A DNA stretch of 64,000 nt, taken from positions 95,675,300 to 95,739,299 of the forward strand of contig CM070876.1 in the NCBI GenBank assembly GCA_036365515.1. The letters run 5' to 3'. Each line of letters opens with the position of its first letter. Within the stretch, counting starts at the first letter, position 1. Source of the DNA: Torymus aiolomorphi (Eukaryota > Arthropoda > Insecta > Hymenoptera > Torymidae). A program made the position numbers and the translations under genes. Under the pieces are notes generated by a model, which ran no database searches, was not told the DNA's origin, and was given only the letters and a program-made list of their open reading frames with translations. This document shows, in pieces, positions 22,726-34,208 of this stretch.

Positions 22726-25350
22726 TTTTCGCTAGTTTTATAAATTTATAAGCACTGCTTATTACGAGAATTTCACACCATACCATTCTACCATTTCTAT
22801 ACCATACGATTGGTTTAAGATAATTGTCGGTAAACAAACTGCTGTTCGTTCTTCGAAACGGTATATTTAATTTTTAATTAAGAAAATCCGATCAAGAATT
22901 TTTGACTAGTACTAACGGATTTAGGGCGAGCGACTAATCCCCTAAGGGAAAAATAAATTAATTTCTGTGATCCTCTGCAAATATTGAATGGAAAAATCCC
23001 GGAAAACCTCAAATCGATTCCTTTAGCATTCAACCCTTGTGCGTATTACCACACATGCCACAAAAGTTAAGTTTCTTAAAAAGTGTCCTTAATAAACAAC
23101 GATTCGATAATAAATTAACGAATTTCTAAGAAATAATTGATAACTAGTAATTCAATAATTGGATAATAATTTAACAATAATAATTACTTAATTATTATTG
23201 TTAATTAATAATTAATATTAATTAAGTATTTTAATAATTAATATTAAATAAGTATATTAATAATTAATATTAATTAAGTATAGTAATAATTATATTAATA
23301 AGTAATTATATTAATAATTGATTATATATTGTTAATTAATAATTAATAATTTTTAGTAATAAAAATTAATGTTTAGTGAGTGTTCATAATAATAACTATC
23401 CAATTGTTACTAATAATACCAATTGTTTAATAATTATTAGTAGAAAAAAATAATCAACAATTATTAATAAAAATTAAATTTTTCACTTTCTATAATAGAT
23501 ATTTTTAATATTAATACAATAATCAATAGTACCGGAACTATACCGCACCCTAATAGGACTTCGATATCGTCGTCCTTTCGTTAGACCCTAGTAGACATAG
23601 TAGGTTGAGGATTACTTTAGTTCGCGAATCTACGCAATACGGGCGTTGATATGCCATATCCATCGAAGCCAGTCCATCCAGAACCCGGCAGCGCATTCTA
23701 GATCCAAACCGCAAAAGGCAGAGAGCAGTAACGGCCTCTAAAAAGGGAACAAGAACCCAGAAGCAAGGTGTCCGCATACTGGAGGATTGAAATAACCATA
23801 TTCCACATATAATAGAGGAAATCCAGCAACACCGAGGAACATCTCAACGAAGAAGAAAATATATAATCACATATTTCAATAAAAATAATTACTTGCGTAG
23901 ATAATAATATTTCTACGCCTGTACCTAGATCTATAAATATAGAAATACTTAATCCGCGGATCCAGCTGGATCCGGAAGACCCATCCGGGGTGCTGGAGAA
24001 GACTGTTTGACGACGCTCGCTCTCGCCGCGTGCTCCCGTCCCACGTTTACGACACGCCTAGACGGCAGATTATATCTCCTCCACGGACGCGTTAAGCCGC
24101 GCGCCAGTATCGTCACATAGACGCGCGCATCGCCCCCTAACCCAGACTCAGGGTCATGTTGCAGTGCGGCAGCGAACATTGAATAAAGTCTCAGATTCTG
24201 ACAGCCGGACTAATAGAGTGATTACTCCATAGCGTTAGCGTACGACGGGTATCGACGAATATTAATTGACCGTAAGAGGAATAGGTAGTGGCAGGTGTGG
24301 TTTCTTTTGTTCTCCTTAACTTTTTCCCAAATAATTATTGATTGGTACGGGACAATTCCTTATTTGCATAGGACGCTGTTATATACATAAATGATTTCCT
24401 AGTGTAATAAAACGATAGTAAGTCTTATTATTGTAATTTAACAGCATATTTACGGGTCGGTAATAAATAAGTGCTATCCAATAGTAGGCATTGTTATAAT
24501 TTCATTATTCCTTTAATCGATTTTATCCTTTCTTAAAACTTAGAATATACCTTAGAACTCTGGTAGTTATAAAATATTCCACTTCATCAATAAATTATCC
24601 CTCGATATTGGGGTACGAAGAGTATTGTACGAACTTACGTCTCCGGTCTCGACAACAAATAAGGAGAGTAGATACTACGGTAACCCGATCAATACGAATA
24701 TCACAAGGAATCAATTGGGCGCCGCTATATCCGTATGGGCGAATGTAGGGGACGAAGGTAAGCGAAGGTACCCTCTTGGCGAGAGTGACACTAATATTCT
24801 CGAGGGCAACGACCACAATATTTTTATAACGAGTGCGTGAGGTCTTAACAGACGTCACGTAACAGTCACACAGTGCACATAGCGTCAAATTAAGAGTATA
24901 TCGCAATGATAAGTCGCATTTATAGTCGATAATGTTTGTGTTGTAACGCTAAATATTTAATTAATTTTTTTCTCGACTAGAAAATTTTTTTTTCTCCTCC
25001 CGTATTTTCGATACGAATTATTTATTTTTTTTTTTGATGAAAAATAAATTTTTTTTCTTTTCTCGTGCTGTTAGTAGAAAATCGAGAGAAAGTCGGCAAG
25101 CACTCTCGGAACAAAAAGTTGACTGTGCGCCTGAGTAAAAACTCGAGCGCAAAAATCCCCTCGTATTTTAAAATTGTTTTTTATTTTTTTTAGGTGAAAA
25201 TTGTATTTATTTTTTGTGTTTTTTGTGATATTGTCCGTTTTGATACATATATATATTTTTGTCACATATTTTTATTTTAGAATTACAAGTGGAAGTAGTT
25301 GAGTGTAATTAATTACAAATAGTAATTAATTACAGAAATAGTTTTTTTTA
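22726..25350. other. No gene recognised; AT-rich spacer and possible LTR debris
   Basis: 23160-23520 is low-complexity TTAATAATTAATATT sequence. 23940-24190 is G/C-richer and ends GAATAAAGTC, like the R-U5 part of an LTR, but no pair was found. At 24942 TGTAACG and at about 25350 TTTACA could bound a 410-bp 5' LTR for the gag remnant downstream, but there is no clear primer-binding site. Short frames in 23550-24180 and 24595-24906 match nothing I know. Confidence 0.45.
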
Positions 25351-25542
25351 CAGCCGCATACGGCAAACCCTCGTGCGTTATCGAGGTTAAGTGCAACCGC
25401 CGTAGCTCCTAGAAAATAACCCGGGTTCGCGTTGAAAAAGCTAGCTCACGGGTTGAAAAGGCAAACTCTCTCTGCCATCAATCCGCATACTACTCGCGTT
25501 AGTAAAATAAGTTCGTGGGGAAGCGCATATCCAATTAACACC

Positions 25543-27174
25543 ATGGCCCGATCATCGCAGTTTGCAGAATCTGCGATAATCAATTGGGCGTATTCACAGC
25601 CCGAAGAGGAAATAAACGAGGCCATGCAAGCCTTTGGTCTACAGCAGTCAGATCTGCAGTCAGTAAATATGCTGACAGCGATCAAGTGGTTTATGGGCGA
25701 TTATAGTGCAGCCGATTTCGAGCCAGAGCCGGAGCTGTCGGAGCAGCAAGCGTTTGCTAAACGCGAGCAGTCCCGAAGGGCGTTCATTGACTTAACGTTG
25801 ATGAACAAGTCTGGGTCGACTATTGTGGATTCCAATACTGATCCAGACCACCCATACCCGTTCATAAAGCTCCTTGATGACCCGATAGTGATGCAGAAAC
25901 ACTCGAAGTCTCGGAGGATGAACGCTCCACAACAAGCACATAATGCAGTGGTGGACCCAGCGGAAGAGGTAAACGGCCAGGAGGGTTTCGGGACAGAGCT
26001 GTTGAAGCCGAGGGACAGCTTCAACATCAATAGCTCCAACAGCAACAACTGGATCAGCAACAACTGCAGTAGCAGCAAATGCAGCAACAGCAGCTGGAGC
26101 AGCAGCAGCAACAAAGGCTGGAGCAGGAGCGAGGGTAGCAACAGCAACAACAGCAACAGTAGCAGCAGGAGCCAGCAGCGGCAGCAAGTGCTCCTGGAAG
26201 AGCAGCGCAGGCAACGAAAATACCAGCGCATCTACGAAGAAGAGCCGTTGTTAGCACGAAATGGGCAGCACGGGTTCTGGCAGCAATCGCGAAACCCGCC
26301 ATAGCCGCAAAACCTGGAGTGGCCGTGACAGCGTGAGTCGCTAACCGCTGGGATAGCAGTCGGAGACAGCATATTATCGGAGCAGCTACTGGCGGTGATC
26401 AAAACACTCGTCGAGGAGGTTCAAGAGCTTAAAGAGAATGTACGAATACTGCAGGGAGCTCGACATCCAACCTCAAGTACGCACGTGGAGGGAGTTCAAC
26501 CTCAAAGCACGGGCCGTAGACAAGGATCACCGCACGTGAACTTCCAAGATACATTCACGTATGCAGAGTTCAACAGCAGCAGCCCGAGTCTCCAGTCCCC
26601 AATAGGGGCTGGGAAGAATAATGCTACAAATTCTTCCCAGCGCCAGAGAAGGAACGTCGCGACCCAGGATCCGTCTGAGAGGCATAGGTTTTTACCTGAG
26701 CAGACGACCTGTGATGTGCGCTAGATAGTCCCAAAATGGCACATCAGGTTCTCACGGTCCTTAAAGGAGCAGAGCGTCGAGCTATTACTCACAAGAATAG
26801 AAGAATGCAGAACTCTAGCTAATTTGTCACACGACGAGGTACTTTCGTCGTTGTCAGAGCTCCTAACGGGGGTAGCAGCCATCTGGTACCGGAGTAACCG
26901 CCATACATGGCGATCCTTGCCAGATTTCAAAAAGGCCATAACGCACATGTATGGCGGGGACAGGGGACATCAGCATGGCGTCCTGGCGGAAATAAACACG
27001 AGGACTCAAGGCAGAGATGAACTTACTCGTGGTTACGTAGTAAATCTACAAGCCATGATTCTCAAGTTAGTTCCGATTCCTAGAATTGCTCAACAATTAG
27101 ACATGTTGCACCGGGACATGCGGCCAGAACTGCAAAAGATGGTAATGCGAAATCAAATTACGGATTACCGCTAA
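25543..27174 (+). pseudogene. Gypsy-type gag remnant with three in-frame stops
   Basis: One reading frame from the ATG at 25543, which has a good start context (ACCATGG), to a TAA at 27172-27174. It is interrupted by TAG at 26302, TGA at 26326 and TAG at 26722. The N-terminus reads MARSSQFAESAIINWAYSQ. A CAG-repeat-rich segment (about 26030-26200) reads Ser/Asn in this frame and Gln in another, so an indel pair probably shifted it. The C-terminal half is a retrotransposon gag domain: RIEECRTLANLSHDEV, GVAAIWYRSNRHTWRSLPDF and ITHMYGGDRG. It closely resembles the gag at 35971-36759. Gag would form the capsid particle. Confidence 0.8.
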
Positions 27175-27280
27175 CTGTGCCGCCCAAGAATTGTACCGTC
27201 CGTACTAACCTCCCGTGTTCGTCCTTGCTTTCCGATCCTCATACTCGCCTCTTTCCGGGATCAATTTTCCTGTTGCAGGA

Positions 27281-28279
27281 CATGCCAGGCCTAACTCCGG
27301 AGGTAGCGGAGACGGCGAAGCGGATGATCGCTGGATTAATCCAGTGTCAACCTAACCCCGCCGTCATCGACTTCCTGGAGCAGGTGGTGGAGGGGATTGA
27401 TGCGGTGACGCTGAAACCTCCACCAGTAGAGGAGACCTCTACCCTAGTGATTGAGGAGAAAGAGGCACCGGAGCCAAGAAGGGGACCTTCGAGGCCGGCC
27501 GACAGAGGCGCCGGCCCGTCCCCGCTCCGGCGACCTCATCCCCCGAAGGAGCAGCGGGAGGAGAGCGGGACCCGGCATCAAGAAGAGGCACCAGCCGAGC
27601 CGACTGGTGCTGGCCGAGTCCCCGAAGAGGAGGCGGCCCGAGCCCATCATTGTGCGCCGGAATTTGACGCCGGCGCGGCTCGGGCCGCAAAAGGATAAGA
27701 AGAAGATACTCCGACCCAGGCCCAAAAAGGAGCACCGACCGATGAAGTCGGTGCGGCCTGGGTCCCGATGGAGCAGGCCCTTCAGGAGGCGCGGCGCCTC
27801 AGCAAGTCCTCGCGCGCTGCGGAGGGCGCTGCCCTGGCCGCACTGGAGGAGTTTCTCCAGTGTCACGGTGAGGCTGGCGAGCGATAAGCCGGCAAATGGG
27901 TTGGAATGGCCCAAGGCCGGCGAGAAGAGCCCGCGGCCGCCGCAGAGGCCAGGGCCACCAGGCTGCGCCGCGCCGCCTTGCTTAGGGAGGAGGAGGCTCG
28001 TCTGGCTCGTGCGCAGCAGCTCATGGAAGAGGCCAGGCGAGCCAGAGAAGAGGCGGAGGGGACGGCGCGCCGGGCCAAGGAAGAGGCCCAACGCCGTCTC
28101 CAGGAAGAAGACGAGTGCCTCCGAAAGGCGCTCGAAAAGGAGAAGGCTACCCGGAAGGCATTAGACGCGCAGGCGCTCCCTCAGTGTTTTATGTGTGGTG
28201 AGCTTGGGGTAAAGAAGTCGGAGCACTGTCCCAACCAAGCTCGCCACAAGGGGCGCCGGACTTACTCCCGGGCCAGCTG
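27281..28279 (+). pseudogene. Charged coiled-coil protein with C-terminal zinc-knuckle-like motif
   Basis: From MPGLTPEVAETAKRMI (ATG at 27282) one frame runs to 28277-28279 with stops at 27696 and 27885. The first part is a helical domain (GLIQCQPNPAVIDFLEQ), the middle is Pro/Arg/Glu-rich, and the last third is strongly coiled-coil (LLREEEARLARAQQLMEEA) ending with CFMCGELGVKKSEHC. The base composition is much more G/C-rich than its flanks. TTTTCCTGTTGCAGG just upstream looks like a splice acceptor. It is probably the nucleocapsid-like end of a retroelement gag, but the family is not certain. Confidence 0.5.
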
Positions 28280-28330
28280 AAGAGGGTTAAGCCCCGAAGA
28301 GATTTTTTTGTTTTTTTTTTTAATAAAATT

Positions 28331-28583
28331 AAAAAAAACGGGCGCGAGCGCGTGAGCATCCTGACCGGATTAGAACGGTCTCGCGACGCGTAAAATGCCC
28401 GTCGCGTACCCGCGAAGCTGCTAAGGCTTTATGCGAGTTAAGGCAGCCATCTTCGTGTCTGCCATCGCGCCGTGAACATCTCCCCCGTGTCTCTGGAAAG
28501 TTACCACATCCGCGCCATCCATTTCAGAGATATATATAGATTTACCGCAAGTGAAGTGGAGGCGCAGACTAGCGAAAGAGGAA

Positions 28584-28650
<67 letters not shown>

Positions 28651-29384
28651 CGCGCCGCGTGAACCACATGAGACAGCGAGCGAGGAGCCGGCAGCCAGCC
28701 CGCCTATCGATCCAATTCTGCGAGTGCGAGAGAGAGAAAGAGAGTGCAACTGCTGTGCGAGCAACAGAGAGCGAGAGAGAGCCGAGTACACCGGCTGCTC
28801 CTTCTTAACGTAAGTTTTCTACTCTCCTCTCGCGTGATTATTGTAAAGGCTCGCACGGAAATCGCCCCGTGCAAGCTTTCTGTGCCGTGTACGTGCGGGT
28901 GTGTGTCAGCCCGCCGTACTTTAACACCGCGCGCGAGATTAGCAGCTTTGCCGCGTGCCGTATCGTTCGCGCGTTTGAATATTAACTGTCGCGCGCGAAC
29001 TAACTTTTGGTTTTAATAAGCACGTGCGTGGTGCATGTAATTATTATTGATTTTAATATTCTGTGATATCTAGTTACTCGTCGCGTTGTTTATTACAACC
29101 TGTCCTTCTCCCGGATACCGCTACCTCCGCGGGAAAACGACTCCGCCGGTCGTTTTCATATCTGAGCGTAGCGGCCGCGCGTTTTACTCTTCGAGCGCGC
29201 GCTTTTCACTCAGCGATCCAATTAGTTGGAAAGCGAAGTCCGCGTGCGATCTTCGCGTTGTTTTCGGGATTCCAGGAGCAGATCCCCGGGCAAGTCATTT
29301 TATTCCGACACCCGCGGCACCGTGTTCTAGGGCATCGCTGGCATGTGGCTTGTTGAGATTTTCCCCCACTAGCCATCCCGTTAC
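28331..29384 (+). repeat. LTR-like segment after the gag remnant
   Basis: It begins near AACGGGCGCGAGCG after an A-rich tract and ends ATCCCGTTACA at 29384. These ends resemble the solo LTR termini TGTAACGGGC and GCCGTTACA, but the TG start is not preserved. It contains a GA microsatellite (28578-28647), a splice-donor-like ACGTAAGT near 28809 and no credible gene. I infer a degraded 3' LTR of the element to its left. Confidence 0.45.
28578..28647. repeat. GA microsatellite
   Basis: About 70 bp of uninterrupted (GA)n on the plus strand, with further GAGA tracts at 28725-28785. Confidence 0.95.
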
Positions 29385-30265
29385 AGTGTGTTAGTGCATG
29401 TGTTTACAAACAGTAAATAAAGAGTGTATATATATGTACATACACACATAAACACACACACACACATACATATATATATACCCAGACAGCACAAATGTTC
29501 GCCATGTATTCATAAAGAATTCTCAAAAAGAATTCGAATAGTATTCTTTTGCTATAATACATATAGAACTCTTAAGGAATTAAAAGTATACAAAATGTAT
29601 TATTAAACAATTCTTAAAGTATTCGTAATGAATGGCGTTATGTCCGGTGATATTCAATCACTAGATATTCTAAAAGAATTCCTATATGACGAAAATAAAT
29701 TCCTAATGAATTATTTTTTATTTAATTTAGAATAGAAAGTAAATATACTTTTTTAATACAAAAAGAATACTTTTTTATACTTTAATTAGAAAAACAATTA
29801 ACATAAAAAAATATAAAAGTATTCGTGAAGAATTCGTATTATAATGAATAATGTTTAATTTTGAATTCTTTTTTAATACTTTCATACATTCATTTTTAAT
29901 ACTTTTTGAATGCATTTTCTCCTAATAAATAAGAATATAAATGTATTCATGAAGACTTCGTAGTAAACTCAAGAATACTAAAAAAAGAATTCTTTCTAAA
30001 TACTTTTAGTATACATTTTTTCGCAATAATAAAAGAAAAATGAATAAAAAGTAAATGTACATTTTGAATGCAAAAAGAATACTTTTTTATACTTTACGTA
30101 AAAAATTTTTTACAGAAAAAAATATAAAAGTATTCACGAAGAATGCATACTGATCTCTAGAATATCGAAAAATGAATTCTTCTTTAATACTATCACAAAT
30201 AATGGTTGAATATTTTTTTGAATTAAATTTCTCATAATAATAATTAATTATTTAAGCAATTAATT
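29385..30265. other. AT-rich repeat with recurring AAGAATTC motifs, no gene
   Basis: After a CA/TA microsatellite (29420-29480) a segment starting near CCCAGACAGCACA carries many copies of TATTC(A/G)T(A/G)AAGAATTC-like sequence in both orientations up to about 30210. It looks like a diverged non-coding repeat, but I cannot name it. Confidence 0.5.
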
Positions 30266-30269
30266 ATTG

Positions 30270-30945
30270 TCACTCTGCAGTTTGTACCCAAAGTACATAG
30301 CTTCCTTCACCTCTTCTATCTCTTCTTCTTTCCACCTGAACACCGTTACCTTTCTCCTGCCTCCTTTTTTCTGAACTCGATTTTTCTACATTCAGTTCCA
30401 GCCCTTCCTTTTCTATGTACTTCCTAAACCTCTTCATCATCTCTCTCATTCCTGTTTCATTGTTTGCTAATAATATCACGTCGTCTGCGTATGACAATGA
30501 GAATATTTTCTTCATCCCTAGCCTCACTCCTCCTTCTTGTGCCTTCCTCAACTCCTTTTCCACATCTGCGAAGGCAATATTAAATAGGGTTGGACTGAGT
30601 GGGCACCTCTGCCTCAGTCCTTTTTCTGTCCTGAAAGTTCCTACTACCTTTTCCCTATCTCTACCACACATCTAGTATCTTCATATATCTCCTATATTCT
30701 TTCCCTCAGCCTTTCTTCTATTCCCATCTCTTCCATCTTCTTCCAGATTTCTTCCCTTTTTATTTTGTCAAAGGCTGCCTTCTTATCTGCCAGGAATCCC
30801 CAGACTTTCCCTTTCTCTCTCGTTATCTCTTCTCCTATCGTCTTCTTCAGTGTATATATAGCGTCCATCGTTCCTCTCCTTTTCCTGAAACCAAATTACG
30901 TGTCGTCCAGCTTGCCTTCTAGTAGTAACGGGACCGGTATAGCGA
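30270..30945 (-). pseudogene. Non-LTR reverse transcriptase fragment
   Basis: Reading from about 30945 downward: FGFRKRRGTMDAIYTLKKTI, VWGFLADKKAAFD (the first catalytic Asp region), a stop near 30690, then LRQRCPLSPTLFNIAFADV (about 30600) and SLSYADDVILLANNE (the YADD box, about 30490), followed by LELNVEKS. This covers fingers and palm of a reverse transcriptase. A frame change follows near 30370. The GLRQ-CPLSPTLFN type of block differs from the R1-clade copies at 7-13 kb, so this is a different non-LTR family. Both ends are truncated. Confidence 0.85.
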
Positions 30946-31770
30946 GACGGCCCCCCGCGGTGTGGTGTGTAGGGGCCATGTGGTACCCCGCTGTGCGGTG
31001 TGTATGGGTCCCCAAGTGTGACAAGATCATTAACTCAAGTGTTTACAGTAGCAAGTGTGGCCACAAGCTAATTAGTGTAAACAATGGGGGGTGATTTATT
31101 ACCCCATAAATAATGGCCCACTTATGGCGCCCGCCATGACGTCATGCCGCTATACATGTCCCACGCGTGTTCCCGTATATGCCTTGACTCGAGGTGGCGG
31201 GGGCGGGCGCCTTGGCTGTACGCGTTACACTATAAAGACCCATAGGGTGCGAGGCCTCTCGCTGTATAGACCGTGTGCTGTGTGTATGGGCCCCAAGTTT
31301 GAACACAAGCTAATTAGGGTAAACAATGCAGTAAATTATTACCCATAAATAATGACTCACTTATCGTCCGGGCCATGACGCTATGCCGCTATACCTGCCT
31401 GGCGCGTGCCGTCGTTTATGCCTCGACTCGTGGTAGTGGGGGGAGAGCCCTTTGGCTATACGCGCTACGCCATAAAGACCTCTCGCTGTACAGCCCGTGT
31501 GCTGTGTGTATGTGTCTCAAGTGTGACAAGGTCATTAATTCAAGTCTTTACAGTAGCACGTGTGTGTGGACACAAGCTAATTAGGGTAAACAATGACCCA
31601 CTTATCGCTCTCTTCATGACGCCATGCCGCTATATCTGCTCCGCTCGTGCCCCCGTATATGCCCCTGACTCGTCGTGGTGGGGGGCCGAGAGCTTTGGCT
31701 ATACGTGCTACGCCATAAAGACTCTGCTAGAGCGAGGCCTCTCGCTATATAGACCGTGCGCGCACGTGTG
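30940..31770. repeat. Tandem repeats of ~240 bp with TATAAAG-like boxes
   Basis: Three units have anchors CATGACGTCATGCCGCTATA, CATGACGCTATGCCGCTATA and CATGACGCCATGCCGCTATA near 31135, 31375 and 31616, so the period is about 240 bp. Each unit also holds TTGGCTATACGCGCTACG, a (C/A)TATAAAG or CATAAAG box and ACAAGCTAATTAG-GTAAACAATG. A partial unit precedes them. Frames crossing the units are short and not conserved. Function unknown. Confidence 0.85.
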
Positions 31771-32039
31771 TGTGTGTGTGTTCGTGTGTGTGTGTGTTCG
31801 CAATGATAAGTTGTGGGGCGAGGGAATAGGGAGTTGGTGTAAAGGAGGGTTCTGAAAATAAAGAAAGCAAGTTGAGGAAAAATAAATTTTTATTTATTTA
31901 AACGGGGTGAAACCCCCTATTGTTATGAACAGTTTTTTCTCATTAACATAAATGTTGTCCTTAAAGGGACCGTTTGTTATTCGTTATATTTTGAATAACC
32001 ATCTTTTTTTGGGAAGGAGAAGGAATTGGTGGAAAAGGA

Positions 32040-33790
32040 ATGGTGTGGCGGAGAATATTGCTTCCTCCTAGAGGAGGCTTTGTGATAGTAAAAAAAAAAG
32101 TTTATGAGATAATGTGTTAGAAATGTTATTTAGCAAATTTGGAATCGAAATACACTATTTTTAGAAAATGTCCGTATGGATGTGTGTGTGTGTGTGTATG
32201 TATGTCCGTATACGCTGATATCTCACGATCTACTCGACCGATTTTAACGGGAGAGTGATCATTTTTTTAGATTTTGCTTCCACAATTGGGGTCAATATTC
32301 TATTCTTGTAAAATTTAATTTTTCTTTTTTATAGCCATTTTTTAATTTTCAAAATTTTTATTTTCGATTTTTTAAATATTTAGAACAAATATTGTTTATA
32401 TATCATAAATTCTCTATATGTAGGATAAAATTATCTATAATTTAAGAGAAAAAAAAGTCGGTAGCTATATTTCGTCATAAGTTATTGATGAAAACGTAAT
32501 TTTCTGTAAATAGGTTATATTTCGAAATTAAAAAAAGATATTAACATGAATATTTTTTTGGTTATAAAGGATATTAAGTACTATAACTGACTAAATTTTT
32601 AGGTTTTTTTATTCATTATTTTTTGAGAAAAAAAATAATTTATAAAAAAAGTGATTTTTTTTGTCGCTCAATGACTATAGTAAAATTGGCTTAATCACTT
32701 TGAAATTCTTTGTAGTGGTAGATTTTGTATACCAATCGAGTGAGTTCTTTGGGTAAAAGGATTGATCCATAAATTTCGAAGATATTTGAGGTTAAAATTT
32801 TTTTCAATTTTTTTTTAAATCGTAATTTCTCGAAAACGGCTCTATGTATCTCAATGGAGTGGGTGGCATACGAAAGAGAATTAAATTACCTATATTTTCT
32901 AAAAAAAATTAATTCTCTAGCTATCACGGTTCTTTTGTTATTAACGAAAACGTAAAAATTGAAAAATGAAAAAAATGAGTTTTATATGTTCAAATATTAC
33001 AAGAGTAAAATTGTCTTAGTCGCTTCAAAATTCATTGTAGAGGTATATTATTGATAGTTCTCGGATGAGTTCTTTTGGCGAAATAATTGGTTCATAAATT
33101 TCAGAGATATTTGAGGTTAAAATTTTTCTAGACATTTCTAAAATGTATTTCTTGAGGATGGCTCTCTGTATCTGAATGGGATGGGTAGCATTTGAAAGAG
33201 AATTAAAATATTTATATTTTCTAAAAAGAAAATTTTTTTAGTAATCACGGTTTTTTATTATTAACAAAAATGTAAAACTTGAAAAATTGAAAAATGAAAA
33301 AGAAAATCTGTCTTTATCAAATTTTTTAAAATACATCCCCTCACATTATAACAGCCTTTCCACATAACGCATTCAATATAACACAAGTAGCTTTTATATA
33401 TCTTCAGATCGAGTTCGTTGCCCAAAAAAATCGGTCCATTACGAAAAAAGATATTTGAGGTAAAAAATTTTTTTTTTTAATTTTTCGTTTTCTCAAAAAA
33501 TACTTGATTTATCGACTTAAAATTTTAACCACTTATTAAATTTATAGAAAACTATATTTGGTTAAAATTTCAGGAGATCTTCATTTGTTTTTTAGAAAAA
33601 AATTATTTTAGAAATAATTTGCGTTTTCGTTGTCGCACGACAACAAGAGCAAAAATTACCCAATCGTCCTGAAATTTGGTACAGATGTAGCTTTTATATA
33701 TCTTCAGATCAAGTTCGTTGCCCAAAAAAATCGGTTCATTACAAAAAAAGATATAACGCACAGTTTAAGCTGAATCCGGACCCATGACCC
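32040..33790 (+). repeat. Dispersed repeat family D, copy 1
   Basis: Starts with GCTTCCTCCTAGAGGAGGC (a short palindrome), then a GT-rich tract near 32180, then several diverged blocks built around GATATTTGAGGTTAAAATTTTT and CTCGAAAACGGCTCTATG. Related copies lie at 44700-45900, 53760-54640 (inverted) and 61260-61690 (inverted). No coding frame is conserved, so it appears non-autonomous. Confidence 0.75.
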
Positions 33791-34168
33791 TCTCCTAGTT
33801 AGTCTAACCGTAAAAGATGAAGTATTAAATTTTAAATATTAGAAGTAAAAATTAATTAAAGGGATCAATAAATTAAGTTTGAGGAAGCTACGTGCCAATA
33901 AATTGGCAGCTGTTTTTTTTGTTTGTCCAACAGTCTTTCTTGTCTGCCTTGTTGATGAGAGGTTCTTTGTCTTCTGGTTTGGCCTGGTGCTTGCTGAACG
34001 GGGGCCCCATGATATTGCCTTGTCGGTGGTCTTTCGACGAATGAATTATGTATAATGCTGCATATATAAATATATGCGTGCTAGCGCAATGAGAAGTTGG
34101 GGGCGTGAATAGAAGTAGGTATAAAGGAGGGGTCCTTAAATAAAAAAGTGTGATAAGGTAAAATACAT

Positions 34169-34174
34169 TTTATT
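34169..34174 (-). terminator. Poly(A) signal behind the 34209-35123 frame
   Basis: AATAAA on the minus strand, 35 nt after the stop codon of the unrecognised frame, in an A/T-rich 3' flank. Position and spacing suit a eukaryotic 3' UTR. Confidence 0.5.
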
Positions 34175-34208
34175 ATATAAAATAAAAAACAATTATTTTT
34201 GTACATTT

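Noticed and set aside
25701..26302. Leucine- and cysteine-rich minus-strand frames
   Set aside because: Antisense of the CAG-rich gag segment.
27439..28091. Long minus-strand and plus-2 frames in the G/C-rich ORF
   Set aside because: High G/C removes stops in all frames. The chosen frame has the coiled coil and the knuckle; the others show no domain.
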